From Climacium dendroides (taxonomy: Eukaryota > Streptophyta > Bryopsida > Hypnales > Climaciaceae), in NCBI GenBank assembly GCA_950106755.1, contig OX467091.1, positions 26,801,538 to 26,865,537 of the forward strand: a DNA stretch of 64,000 nt. The letters run 5' to 3'. Shown one piece after another: positions 53,809 to 64,000 of the stretch. A program made the translations under genes and the position numbers. Within the stretch, counting starts at the first letter, position 1. Each line of letters begins with the position of its first letter. Under the pieces are notes generated by a model that was given only the letters and a program-made list of their open reading frames with translations, had not been told where the DNA came from and did not search any database.

Positions 53809-56800
53809 TGTCGCAGTACAGAGTAAGCAATTTCCCTATTATACTCACAAAAATCACTCTAGAGCTTAACAAAATGACCCTACAGATCGAACCCACGAGA
53901 TCTTGTGAAGTAGCTAACCCTAACAAGGAGCTAAACCCAATTAACCCTTAAATTCTAATTTCCGGTTCTTCCTCTGAAAACCGGAACATCCAAAACCCAT
54001 CAGAAGACTACGACCAGATTTTATCCAAATTTCGGTTTCACTAGTTTTCCGGTTTATTGACTAACTTCCCAACTCAGGACCTTGCAACTTCCGGTCCTAA
54101 GTGTCCTCCCGAGCGGATCCGTTCCGGTCCACCCTTCCGTACTCGGTTTAGTTTTGCCTCTGTTTTACCATCAGAGGGTTCGCCGCTTGCCTTTGAACGT
54201 GGTAGGCCCACCACTCCTTCCGTGACTTATAGTGGCTGAAGACCCACTCTCCTATCTGCTAATCCCCTAACTAACCCGAATCCGGTTTGGTCCTTCACAG
54301 CAATCCGGATGGCAATCCGGATCACGGGTCACACAAAGACCTTCCGTATGATTCTCTCATACTACAACGACCTTGATGCTGAATCCGTTCTATAAGAAGT
54401 TAGGTGGCTACAAGTGCACCCTTCCGTTCCAACCTCTATCAAGCTCTTTCGTTTACCAACAACGGTGGCAAGACCTCACAAGAGTCAGGATACTCAACCA
54501 GATTTTCCACCCAGGAGTTCTAGCGCAGCTAAGGAATCCCTCCCTATCCGCCTAGCCTAATCAACGGCTTTCTTACCCGGAATGCAAAGCTTCTGCAGAT
54601 GTTGAGGATCTGGAATCCACTCCTAACTCTTCATAACCCATTCACATGTATTTAGAACCGGAAAGACACATCAAAAGGAGAACTCTGTCAACACACCCGT
54701 ACATACCCTCCTACTCCAACTCCGTGTACTCCTGCCAACACTCGGGAAAAACACACAAAGCCAGATCAATGGAAAGTACACAAAGAAATGCCAAAAGAAC
54801 TCTCCCCTAGTCTCTAGCTCAGAGACTGTTTTATATACAAAAAGAAAAAAGAAAAAAGTGAATACACGATTTCCGCCTCTGAAGGCGCTGACAATCTGGT
54901 CCTACCTAATCCTAACCGGATTCTATTCTGGTTCATTTTCTACCAATCCGGTTCCTGCTTCTAACTCCCATTTCTATAAAACTTCCTACTCTACCTCGCA
55001 TACTTGAGATCTGATAGTAGGACTCTCGGCAGGTCTCTCCAACTGCTCGAACACTTCAGTTAGATTTTGGTTCCGTTCCCCATCCGGAGTTGGAGCCGGG
55101 CAATCTTCATCAGTTTCCGGGGAGTCTAAGTCGATCGGCTGTGGTCCGGTTGTGGGAGTCTTCTTATGTACCCTGCTCGACTGGGGCGTCTTGTCCTTTC
55201 CCGGTTCTTGAGTTGCCTCTTCCGGAAACAAGTCCGGAAGCGAAAGTTCAGAGAGCCGGATCGGAATCTCGGTCAGCTTCCGGCTGCTTTCTACGATCCA
55301 GTCCGCTGACTCCCGTGCCTTGGACAGGAGCTTCTCCATCTGCTCCTCAAAATCGGTGAGGATGTGCACCCCCCTTGTTCTAGATATCTTCTTTTCCTTG
55401 TGCACCTCCTCTTCGAACAAACGCGCCTTGGTGATCGTGGCTCTAGATCCTCCGAGCACGACCTTCACCTCCGCGGCCAGCCTCATCATCTCCTCCGCCA
55501 TCTCCCTTGTCGTGGTGGCGTTCTCGTTCAAGGCGAAAACTTCGGCTTTGAGGGTGTCAACCTCATCATGCTGTCGCTTGCTTTCCGCCTTCATCTTCCG
55601 GAGCTCATCCGGATTGATGATACTCTCAGCTACCCGGTGTGGCAGCTAACTGTCCGGTTCCGCTCCAATCAAGTGCGCGATCTCCCCAATCGTCCGCTTC
55701 TTGATTTCCCAATCCGCCCGGATTCCGCAGAGGATCCCAACCAATTCGTCAAAAGGATCTCCGGTTCCCGATCCGGATGGCACATCCGGTCCGGCTGGAG
55801 CCTCCGTCTTGGATGGCCGGGGTTGAACCGGAGGCGTTCCTCGATTTCAGGTTGGCGTGGTCTTTTGCGTCTTGGGGATGAAATGCGGGTCCTCCTCTTC
55901 TTCTTCTTCCTCCTCCTCGGTTTCGTTTCCGGAATCCGCTTCCTGGTCGGACTCAGATTCACCATACTTCATGGTCCGCTCTTGGGCCTTCCGAACCTTC
56001 GTCTCCACTTTCGTCAGCAGTTCTTGTTGTTGGTAGAGGTGGTACACGTAAGGGCACAATGGGGTGGCCCTATTTTTCCCTACTCTTGCAGTGAGCTGGG
56101 ACACCAGATCAAAGAAGATCCGGCCCCAGTCTACTTTCCGGTTTCCGCACAACGCTTCGAAGATTGTGTTACCCAAGGTGATGGTCACCCTGGTGGGCTT
56201 TTCCGGATGCAAGACCGGAACAAGGAACTGCAACAAGCGACGCTCCCGATCATCGATACAATCCTCTATCGTGTAGCCATCCTTTGGATTCACGGCACTT
56301 CCGAACTTGCCCTGGATGTAATCATCCTTCCGGCTAGCAAGCCCAAGTCCTCCCGTCCGGAATCCGTAGACGGCTCGCCACAAATCCTCGGTCCATTGAA
56401 CGGGATTCCCTCTCAGGGTGTTATCAAACTTGTTCGATACGCCACCCAGGAGCTCCCTAATCATCCTCTCATCCTTGAAACCCCAAGGTTTCAAGGCTAA
56501 TCCCTAACAACCCATGGATGCTAAGTCATCCCTGAGTTCTCCCTGTTCCGGTTCCTTGGTCGGCATGACCGGAACCACTATCCTTAACTTTACTTCACTC
56601 GGGGGGGGTGTGCTAGAGCTTGGTCTCTTCCGGTTCAGCCACGGCATGAGGGCGGCCCTACCTGGATTCACTCTCTTCTGACCTAACAAGGGAGCGCTCA
56701 CACTCTGGTCTTCCGCTCCACCTGCAAACCAACCTCTTTGCGCACTCACACTCTTAGCCTCTCACTGTTCTGTATCCGCTCGTGCTCAAGTCTCACCCAC

Positions 56801-57250
56801 TCGCGCTTGGAGGCGATCTTTCCGTCTCACCCCTCTCACTCACTACCGGATCCTCTCGTACTCTCAGCTCCTCGCCGCCGTAAATGGAAAGGATCAGGCG
56901 CTAAGACAGGAAACGACAACACGTGAAAACCAAAGACCTGAAAATGGGCAAGGTCAGGCCTTATATAGTCCTGACGCCCTGGACTGGTCATTATGACAGG
57001 TCGGACATCCGGTCCGGTCCTTATCATCCGGTTCTCTCCAATCCGGTCAAGGAGAATCTGGTTGGAATTCCATTCCGGTTGGAAATCCAATCCGGTCCGC
57101 TTCTACCTAGAACCGGATTAGTTTCGTAAGGTTCTCTTGTGACTATTTTTTATTTATATCCCTCCCTTTAGCTGGATCTGGATACCTGTTTCTAATTTCT
57201 GTTCCACTCAAAAGGTAAACGAAAGAAAATAAAAAATATGAGTTGTCACA
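53809..57250 (-). mobile_element. Gag-like LTR-type element d (3,442 bp)
   Basis: Starts TGTCGCAGTACAGAG and ends GAGTTGTCACA, flanked by a perfect 5-bp duplication AAAGG. Shares the start with element a. A TATATAAGG box lies near 56,963 (minus). Only a gag-like gene is present. I see no long direct repeats at the two ends, so the LTR assignment rests on the TG...CA ends and duplication length. Confidence 0.65.
54986..56749 (-). pseudogene. Gag-like / putative plant transposon protein, element d copy
   Basis: Frame from about 56749 (possible ATG in MPWLNRKRPSSS) to 54986. Stops: TAG near 56504 in ASMGC*GL, TGA at 55847 (PT*NRG) and TAG near 55647 (DS*LPHRV). Landmarks: KPWGFKDERMIRELLGGVSN, AVNPKDGYTI, FLVPVLHPEKPTRVT, FDLVSQLTARVGKNRATP, LCPYVYHLYQQQELL. 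Acidic EEEEEEEEDP linker, then LVGILCGIRADWEIKKRT and a long coiled coil. C-terminus SPTIRSQVCEVE. No frameshift. Confidence 0.65.
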
Positions 57251-57498
57251 AAAGGTATTCATGAAAAAAATATATTATAGAAATTACGTATAATTCTAAC
57301 CATACATGCGAATGCACGAGCCATTAAGGTCCAGACAAGCTGAAGTTCACTAGGAACTCAGAGAACAATCCACATGCCATTCAGCACGACTCGACCTGAA
57401 CTAAAGCAATAATTAAACTACCCTCTCGTAACGCCGATTAGACGATGACACAGTCACTACATCGACGTGGTTCATGAACAGCAATAAAATGCAGTGCG

Positions 57499-60498
57499 CT
57501 ATCGGTACGCTAAAGACACTCTGACTGCATCCATAAGACTATTGTACATGCCACGATTTCTCTCGTCATACAACATTTTCCGCCCAATCTTCCCCGCACT
57601 ACTCTTGCAAAATGATTTCAAGCCTTCATCTCGAGCTACGTGAAGTCGCCTGAGCCAGGACAAAAGGACCATGTCCAAATATGCACTACAACAAAAGCAG
57701 TGTTTTATGACTGCAAAATATGACTGCACTGAGTCGTAAAATCAAAAAATATGACTCACGCAGAAATCACTGTAGATGACTCGGAATATGACTGACTCTA
57801 GTCGTTTAGAAGCAGTCGCTTCAGACATCAGTCATATTGGTAGTCATATGGGTTGAGGGGTATAAATACCCATTTTTAACCATAGTATGCTAACTAGGTG
57901 TATATTTTGACTATCCTAGGGGTTTTTTGACTTTTTCTTGGGTTGCCCGGGCAAATAAAAAAATCCTACGTGGAATACGACTGTGTCAAGTCATATTTTT
58001 TGATGACGTGGAATATGACTATGTCGAGTCATATTTTTTGATGACGTGGAATATGACTGCGATGAGTCATATTTTTTGATGACGTGGAATATGACTGTGG
58101 TGAGTCATATTTTTTGATGACATGGAATATGACTGTGGTGAGTCATATTTTTTGATGACATGGAATATGACTGTGGTTAGTCATATTTTGCAGTAACATG
58201 GAATATGACTGCGGTGAGTCATATTTTGCAGTAACGTGGAATATGACTGCAGTGAGTCATATTTTGCAATGATGTGAAATATGATTGCGGTGAGTCATAT
58301 TTTGTAGTGATGTAAAATATGACTACGGTAAGTCATATTCTTGTTAATGTGAAAAATGATTTTCATGAGTTATATTTTTGAATGATGTAAAATACGACTC
58401 TCGTTAGTCATATTACTAACTACAATCACATTTTTAATGTATTTTAAATGGATATGATATATAACTATCATACATCAAGATGATTTGATAATTGAATAAA
58501 AAGCCTCATGCAATTAAAAATGAATACATAATATATGATTTTAGAGATGTATGAGAGATAATCATGTTAAAGAAGGAGAATGTAAGAACAAATACAACTA
58601 TCTTCATTGACATTTATTAGTCACTAATACAAAATATATATATCACAATGAATCATTCACACAATCCAATAAGGCCTACAATCTTTACAATAATGTGAAG
58701 ATGGCTTCATTGGGTTGTAAGTAGCCTCCAATGTCTTTGTTTCAACTTTTGGTGCCTATATATACAATTAAAGAAATGAGAGGTTAATTTTTAGTGATTG
58801 AACAACAAAGCTCAACCTTTAAAGGCTTAGAACAACACAAAATATGTAGCTCAAGTTTAGGATAGGAAGAATAAGATTGATGATGGAGGAAACAAGAAAA
58901 AAAAGATAAGTATTAAGAAATAACAAGAAGTAAAAGTTAAGATGCAACAAGAAATAAGAAGCAACAACGAAGACACAACTAAGACACAACAAGAAACAAG
59001 AAGCAATAACTAAGACACAACAAGAAACAAGAAATAACAACTAAGACACAACAAGAAACAAGAAACAACTAAAACGCAAGAAGAAACACAAAACAAGAAA
59101 CAACAACTAAGACACAACATGAAGTAATAATTAAGACACAAAAGGAAATAAGAAGCGACAACTAAGACACAAGAAGAAACAAAAAGTGCCAACTAAGACA
59201 TAACAAGAAACAACAAGAAACGAGAGTGTAGATGCAACAAGAAGAAATAAGAAGCAAGAACTACAAAACAAGAATTAAAAAGAAGAAAGAGTTCAAATCC
59301 AAGAGAAAAAAAAAATTTAGATGCAACAATAAGAAGCAAGAAACATGAAGTAATGAGCAACAAGAACAAAAGTTGAGATGCAACAAAAAGCAACAACAAA
59401 TGAGAGCTAAGAGACAATAAAAGGTAAGAAAGAAGAATCACAAGAAGTGACGGCTAGGATTTCAAAACCCTAAAAAGTGGTGGCTAGGGTTCTAAAACCC
59501 TAAAAGAATAATGGCTAGGGTCTCAAAACACTAAAAAGTGGTGACTAGGATTCAAAATTTTAAAAAGTAGGTGACTAGGATTTCAAAATTTTAAATGATG
59601 GCTTATTTATATATTTTTTAGAATTGCCCATATTTTTTTAGAATTGCCCAAAAAAAAAATCACTACTATGAAAATATAATTGATAATATGACTCAACGTT
59701 TCCAAACATATTCCCTACGTTCCCTATGAAGTACTTTGGTATTCCTAATGGCTGTATAGTATACACTTGTGAAGTATAAGGCGTAAAAATAACTAGTAGT
59801 CATATTTTGTAGTTATATTTCTCCCCAAAGTGTTGGCCTTCAAGAATATGACTGCAAGCAGTCGCCAGTCATCCCCAGTCATAATTCTCCAGTCATAAAA
59901 CACTACCATTGTTGTAGTGATGAGTCCCTGGGGCCATTACCCTTGGATGACCAACTGATGGGGAGAACGACGTTCTCCGACTTGTTCATGAAGTGCTTCA
60001 TAGGACTGTCGTCAACTATGACAGTATTCTCTCGAAGAAATTGCCCATTGAAATTATTAAATAAGGTGTTTGCGTCCTTCACGAACAGGTCCTTGGTAGT
60101 ACCTGGCTCCCTGAATGTGACTATCCGGCCTTGTTCCTCACACTTGAGCGTCGTGCAAGACTCCTGCCCAAGTATAATGCGGGGCTTATCCAGACCGACA
60201 AAAAGATAATCGACGATTTTTTGAACGGTAAACTTCTTCATCGAGCTCCAAATAGAAACGTGTGCTATCAATCCTAGCTCACGAAGAAAATGAGCGCAAT
60301 TCAGGTAGACAAAGACCGCCTTCGGTCCCACAATCGCAGGAATCGTGGCGGAGTGCGGTTGGTCTGCATTCCCAACGTGCACAGCCCACCCCTTGTACTT
60401 GGCGTCTTCACAAACACACAAGACTCCATTCAAGTCCAGGACAACATTCAGCCACTTCTCGGCGACGGTCACCCTGGACGTCAATGGAATCTCAACAT
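57499..60498 (-). pseudogene. HAD/FCP1-like gene, C copy, split by a CACTA element
   Basis: The 5' part (60498-59920) carries AEKWLNVVLDLNGVLC, HVSIWSSMKKFTV, and NTVIVDDSPMKHFMN, with the same DLNG variant as copies A and B. The 3' part (57683-57499) carries LDMVLLSWLRRLH, GLKSFCKSSAGKIGRKM, and LYDERNRGMY, matching copy A. Removing the CACTA element and one ATG target copy rejoins GPRDS to YLDMV in frame, so the gene was intact when the element landed. The N-terminus is lost or altered by element e. Confidence 0.8.
57684..59919. mobile_element. Non-autonomous CACTA element (2,236 bp)
   Basis: Starts CACTACAACAAAAGCAGTG and ends ACTACCATTGTTGTAGTG, with a perfect 3-bp duplication ATG. Subterminal region 57,985-58,340 holds about ten copies of GGAATATGACTGNGGTGAGTC-type units, and the other end has ATGACTG/CAGTCAT clusters. 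Such subterminal repeats are the binding sites of TNPA-type proteins in CACTA elements. The interior (58,880-59,450) is AAGAAACAACAACTAAGACA low complexity. No transposase. Confidence 0.9.
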
Positions 60499-60991
60499 TG
60501 TGGGAATGCGATCCCACATGCTAGACCCATAATACTAGCATATGACGGAAAAATTCAAAAATTGTCTCCTTCAAAGGGGAAGTTTTTGAGTTCTCCTAGG
60601 AAGTTAGGGCAATTTAGGAAAACCGGATTTCCGGATCCGGAAAAATTTCATTAGGTCTAAAAACCTAAAATCCGGAACCCTAGAAAGTTCCGGAAATCGG
60701 ATGACGACGCCGGCCCTAAAAACCGAAAACCGGATCCGTACTAGGGATAGGGTTTTGCCGCCAAAACCTATCCCGTACATCGGACAAGTATAAAAGGGAG
60801 ACTGTAGCCGGCAGTGGGCACGCGTATCTCTTTGTTTGTTCTCCCACCGGCATATTCCATCTTTCTAAGCTTTGTTAGAATTTCGGTAGACTGAGGGACT
60901 GTGTGAATTACGATCGTGTAGGGGTTACCGGAGTGAAAGTTTGTGAGCACAGAGTTAGGGAGAGATTGTGTGAGGGTTGTTCGTGAGCACG

Positions 60992-63094
60992 ATGACTTCT
61001 AGGGCAAGCCAACGGAAGTTGAAGGATCTGCCTGAGGACTCGGAGGACGAGATGCCGCCACCGGTGCCCCGACCAAGGACCATTCCGGTGATGAAGGTGG
61101 TTCTAGAGGTTCCGACAGAGGAGGACCGGTTGATGCGCCTACGGGAGCACCTCCACAACATGGGGTGTGACGGACTCCTAGAGGTACCGTGGGGGATTCG
61201 GGAGGAAAGTCTGGTTTCGGACATACTTCGTCCGGAAAGTGGCATCTTGGATACTACCATTCGGACAAAGCCAGACCTGTGGACAGTGAACACTTGGAGG
61301 GCCGTCTACAAGTTCCGGGAGACGCCGGACAAGGTCATGGAGAAGAACCAGGAGGTGATGGAGGGCGAATTCTGGGCGCCCACCAACCCGAAGGAAGGTC
61401 ACCAGGTTTCCGATCTGGTGAATCCGGAGTACCAGGATGTGATAGCGTTTCTCAACCCTATTTTCCATCCGACCAAGCTGCGGCGAGTAGTAGCGAAGGT
61501 GGCCTCCACCATCTTGGGAAGCCTCCAGGGAAAAATGATGATGGATTGGGCAGCCATCATCCATGAGTTAGTCGGGGACCTGGTGCGTTCCCTCCGATCC
61601 GGGAAGAAGAGCGAGAGTCCTCTTCCGGCGTATTTGTCCCATCTGTATACCCATCACCATCTGCTCAAGGCAAACGAAGAGAGTGCATATCAGGACCTAG
61701 TCCAGCTCTAGTAGTACGGGGGAGAAGAGCCTTTGCCTCGTGACGGATAGCACGATGAGGAGACAGAAGAAGAGGAGCCGGTCTCTCCGCTAAAGAAGAG
61801 GAAAAGGCGGAATAGGACGCCGCCGGTAAGTCCGTCAAAAGAGCCTCCCGCACCGGAACCACAGGAAGAAGTTCAGGAGGTAAAGACAGAGACCGGACCT
61901 GTTCCAAAAGAAATTCGACCGTCCATGCAACTCGTTGGGCTGGTACGACCGCACACCGTTGCCACTCAGGCCGAGGCTAGATCCTCCCGAACCCGGATGA
62001 TAGAGGTAGAGGAGGGAGACAGGACCACTATGCGACTAGGAGGGACGCCCTTAGAAGACATCCAGGAGATGGCTCAACACCTAGTGTGGCAATCAGATGA
62101 CCTCACCCAGATCTGCGAGAACTACGATGGAACTCTCAAACGGGTGTGCCGGAAGATGGCACTAACCGACCGGAATGCCATCTTCCGGAGGACGGATGCA
62201 TTGGTGGCAGCAGAGCAACAAAACGGCCTCCTCATAGAAGAATGGAAGAATCTAATGACGGAGCTGGGGACGTTGCGCGTAGAGAACCGGACATTGCAAG
62301 ACCAAGTCCGGGACTCAGAATCCCGATGTATGGATTTGGAGAGTACTCTCCGCACAGCCTAGGAGACGGCCCGGCTCACAAAAGAGGACCATCGCCAATA
62401 GATAGCGGCATTGTGCCAAGGTGTAGTTCAACTTCGGAGCTCTCTGGATGTACCGGCGGATTATATCGACAAGGCCCGGCTGTTTGAAGCCAACCTCAAT
62501 GCAGCCGCCAGCTCAAGCCGAGTTCCTATCGTCAAATGCTTGCTAGAGCAGGCAAAACGGATGGATGCATCCTTGGCCGTGATGAGGGAGATGATGGAGT
62601 ACTTTATTCCTACAAAGTCGGATCCGGCACCTCAATCTCCCCCGTCAACGCAAACTTTGGTGGTTCCGGAAAGCAGTAATCCGGAACTTATGGTTACGGA
62701 GGTCTCACCAGTGGTATCGGTGAATCCGGAACTTTCACCACCAGCCGGAAGGCCAGAAAGAGTGGACTGGGGAGCCGTGGTACCTCAGAGAAGCGAAGAC
62801 CTACTTCTGGTGACTCCGACCATCCACCTGACAAGTACTTCTCTAGAAGCTCATGCCGGACGGGCGGTACAGTCTTCTCTGCGTCATAAGAAGACCCAGA
62901 AGGATTCCCGGGGGAGTCCAAACGATCAGGTAGTCGGGACCCGGAGTATAGACAGGGACATCAGTATCGTGGAAGTCCAAGGATGGGGCCAAAGGGGTCC
63001 AAATCTGTTTTCTCCGGAAAGTAGCCGGAAGGAGGTAAAGCTGGATCTTCTGAAGGACTATGTTCCTCCCAAAGATCCGGATTCCAAAGAATAG
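60992..63094 (+). pseudogene. Gag-like / putative plant transposon protein, element e copy
   Basis: ATG 60992 (MTSRASQRKLKDLPEDSEDE) to TAG 63092-63094: about 700 codons in one frame with five in-frame stops, all TAG (61709, 61712, 61748, 62360, 62399), and no frameshift. N-terminal acidic stretch and PPPVPRPRTIP, then NMGCDGLLEVPWGIREES, TNPKEGHQV, FLNPIFHPTKLRRV, MDWAAIIHELVGDL, PAYLSHLYTHHHLL. Middle coiled coil (LIEEWKNLMTELGTL), then VPADYIDKARLFEANLNA and a Pro/Ser-rich tail. The core matches copies a-d but is the most diverged copy. Confidence 0.65.
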
Positions 63095-64000
63095 TATGCA
63101 GTAGTTTAGTATAGCGGCAATACCGGAGTCCAACCGTCAAAGTCGGAAAAATAGGATCTGGAATTTTCCGGAAATCTAGCGGACCAGTAGGAATTGAATG
63201 CTTTGTAGGATTTTTAGGATGACATTGGTCTTAGTATAAGTAGGAGTTTTAATGGCCTTTCTGGTCATTCACAACCATCTTATAGTTTCAGCATTGTACC
63301 TTTTTCTGAGTTTAATTCTAAAGTGTTTGGAGTATCCAATCTCTTATCTTTCTTGTATACGGTCTATGTTTGTGAGAGGTGTGGGTCCGTTCTTGCGTTT
63401 CCGGAACTGAGAACTTACCTTGTGTGGCAAGAGTTGATTTCGTGAAAGTATCCGGATGTACTAACTTGAGGGGGAGATCAACCGGATGGTCCTGGCAGTA
63501 GGATTAGTGTAGTACTGCTCAGATGCCGGTATAACCTGCGTGTAGGATACAGCCTTAGGTGAAAGGAGTATTTGAGAGGCTGCTAGCAACTTCTGTGTAC
63601 GGGAGTATTGTCGGACGTGCCCGAATTCCTGATTGCCGGAATTCCCCGTAGAACAGAGTCAAGCCCCGGCGCGAGCCCAAGAAAGTACAGGAAAAACCAC
63701 TCGATCGACAGGAGGCTCAGTGCTCGATTAAAGGTTAGAATGTCGTTGTAGTTCTTGACCGTCCCTGTGTGACCTAATCCGGAAGGCCTTCCGGATTTGT
63801 GAGGCGACGGAACAGGAGGACACTTCCGATCCCTGAAGAGTTAGGTTAGTGTTAGTATTAGAGAGAGAGAGAGTGGAAGAGAGCGTGTTTCCGGACACAG
63901 TAAGCATCCGGATGGTGGATCTAGCCACTCGTCATCCAAACCCAGGGATCCCGGAAGGGGCACTGAACGGTTTCCGGATTCTTCTGGAACCCATCCGGCA
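63095..64000 (+). other. 3' region of element e
   Basis: Dense in TCCGGA/CCGGAT words; related in word content to the 3' regions of elements a, b and d. No gene seen. Confidence 0.4.

Larger units (their letters stand above)
52797..64000. mobile_element. Giant TIR element C (left part; nested insertions; right end off window)
   Basis: The left end TAATTTTCATTAAAATGAGAG interrupts the element c frame after MRMTE. It contains, on the minus strand, an SP-rich gene copy (53247-53648) and an HAD copy (57499-60498), as in A and B. Gag-like element d is inserted between them, a CACTA element inside the HAD gene, and gag-like element e at its start. The right end is not seen. Confidence 0.6.
60499..64000 (+). 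mobile_element. Gag-like element e (runs off the right edge)
   Basis: Begins near TGTGGGAATGCG (60499), where homology of the HAD gene to its relatives ends. TATAAAAG at 60789-60796, then a leader, the gag-like gene and a TCCGG-rich 3' region (63,095-64,000) without further genes. The left boundary is approximate because the other end is outside. Confidence 0.55.

Noticed and set aside
55364..56500. 378-codon plus-strand frame
   Set aside because: Antisense shadow of the gag-like gene of element d.
58819..59441. Series of Leu/Cys/Phe-rich minus-strand frames resembling membrane proteins
   Set aside because: They are the reverse translation of the AAGAAACAACAAC low-complexity interior of the CACTA element.
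36135..63094. Reassigned UAG codon (for example UAG read as Gln), because many frames continue through TAG
   Set aside because: Where copies align, TAG stands for Trp (KWLN of the HAD gene, PWGF of the gag-like gene, several sites in element b) as well as possible Gln sites, and TGA also occurs. The intact DUF7869 and KLWP frames show no internal TAG. Mutation explains this better.
60499..64000. Autonomous LTR retrotransposon with pol
   Set aside because: No reverse transcriptase, RNase H, integrase or protease motifs in any of elements a-e within the window.

Overview
This looks like nuclear DNA of a land plant or a close streptophyte relative. The evidence is spliceosomal GT-AG introns, CACTA transposons with the plant-type CACTACAAGA termini, a tnp2-type transposase, a tRNA-derived SINE-like sequence, a CCCTAAA-type tract, AT-rich spacers and proteins of plant-repeat type. 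I cannot name the species. The DUF7869-type protein and the accessory genes suggest, without proving it, a seed-free lineage. No ordinary housekeeping gene was recognised: almost everything is transposon, transposon-borne gene or decayed gene.

Region 1-12 kb holds two members of an unnamed family (here the KLWP family), a decayed protein-kinase-like gene and a C-terminal fragment of a DUF7869 gene. Each lies beside a block packed with CGGAC/GTCCG words. In three of the four blocks the TATA box sits between CGGAC copies, about 190-280 bp before the reading frame. Region 12-19 kb holds a SINE-like sequence and a decayed CACTA element: a tnp2 pseudogene on the plus strand and a multi-exon degenerate gene on the minus strand. 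Small CACTA-type hairpin MITEs are scattered from 0.7 to 33 kb.

From 19,047 to the right edge the window is a nest of insertions. Giant element A is inserted in the CACTA transposase gene. Gag-like elements a, b and c are inserted in A. Giant element B (34,433-51,889; 17,457 bp; perfect 27-bp terminal inverted repeats; 4-bp target duplication) is inserted in element c, and giant element C is inserted further along c. Inside C lie gag-like element d, a 2.2-kb non-autonomous CACTA element that splits a gene, and gag-like element e, which runs off the window.

A, B and C are relatives. Each carries an HAD/FCP1-like 'DLNG' phosphatase-fold gene and, downstream of it, an SP-rich partner gene. A and B also share parts of a long multi-exon gene; in B that gene has a ParB-like 'IDGQH' motif. 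B has in addition an intact DUF7869 protein (about 949 aa), read divergently across a 6-kb gene-poor centre. About 31 copies of a 21-bp palindrome (TTATCCTCG-NNN-CGAGGATAA) lie in arrays, introns and even coding sequence of B. I saw none elsewhere in the window. This element-specific palindrome set together with the gene cluster is the best candidate for an undescribed system.

Most element copies carry in-frame stops with few frameshifts. Where they can be aligned, the stops are mostly explained by G:C-to-A:T transitions in CG or CHG context, as expected for old methylated transposons. Limits: alignments were made by eye, no database was searched, and exon limits are inferred from splice motifs and homology between copies.
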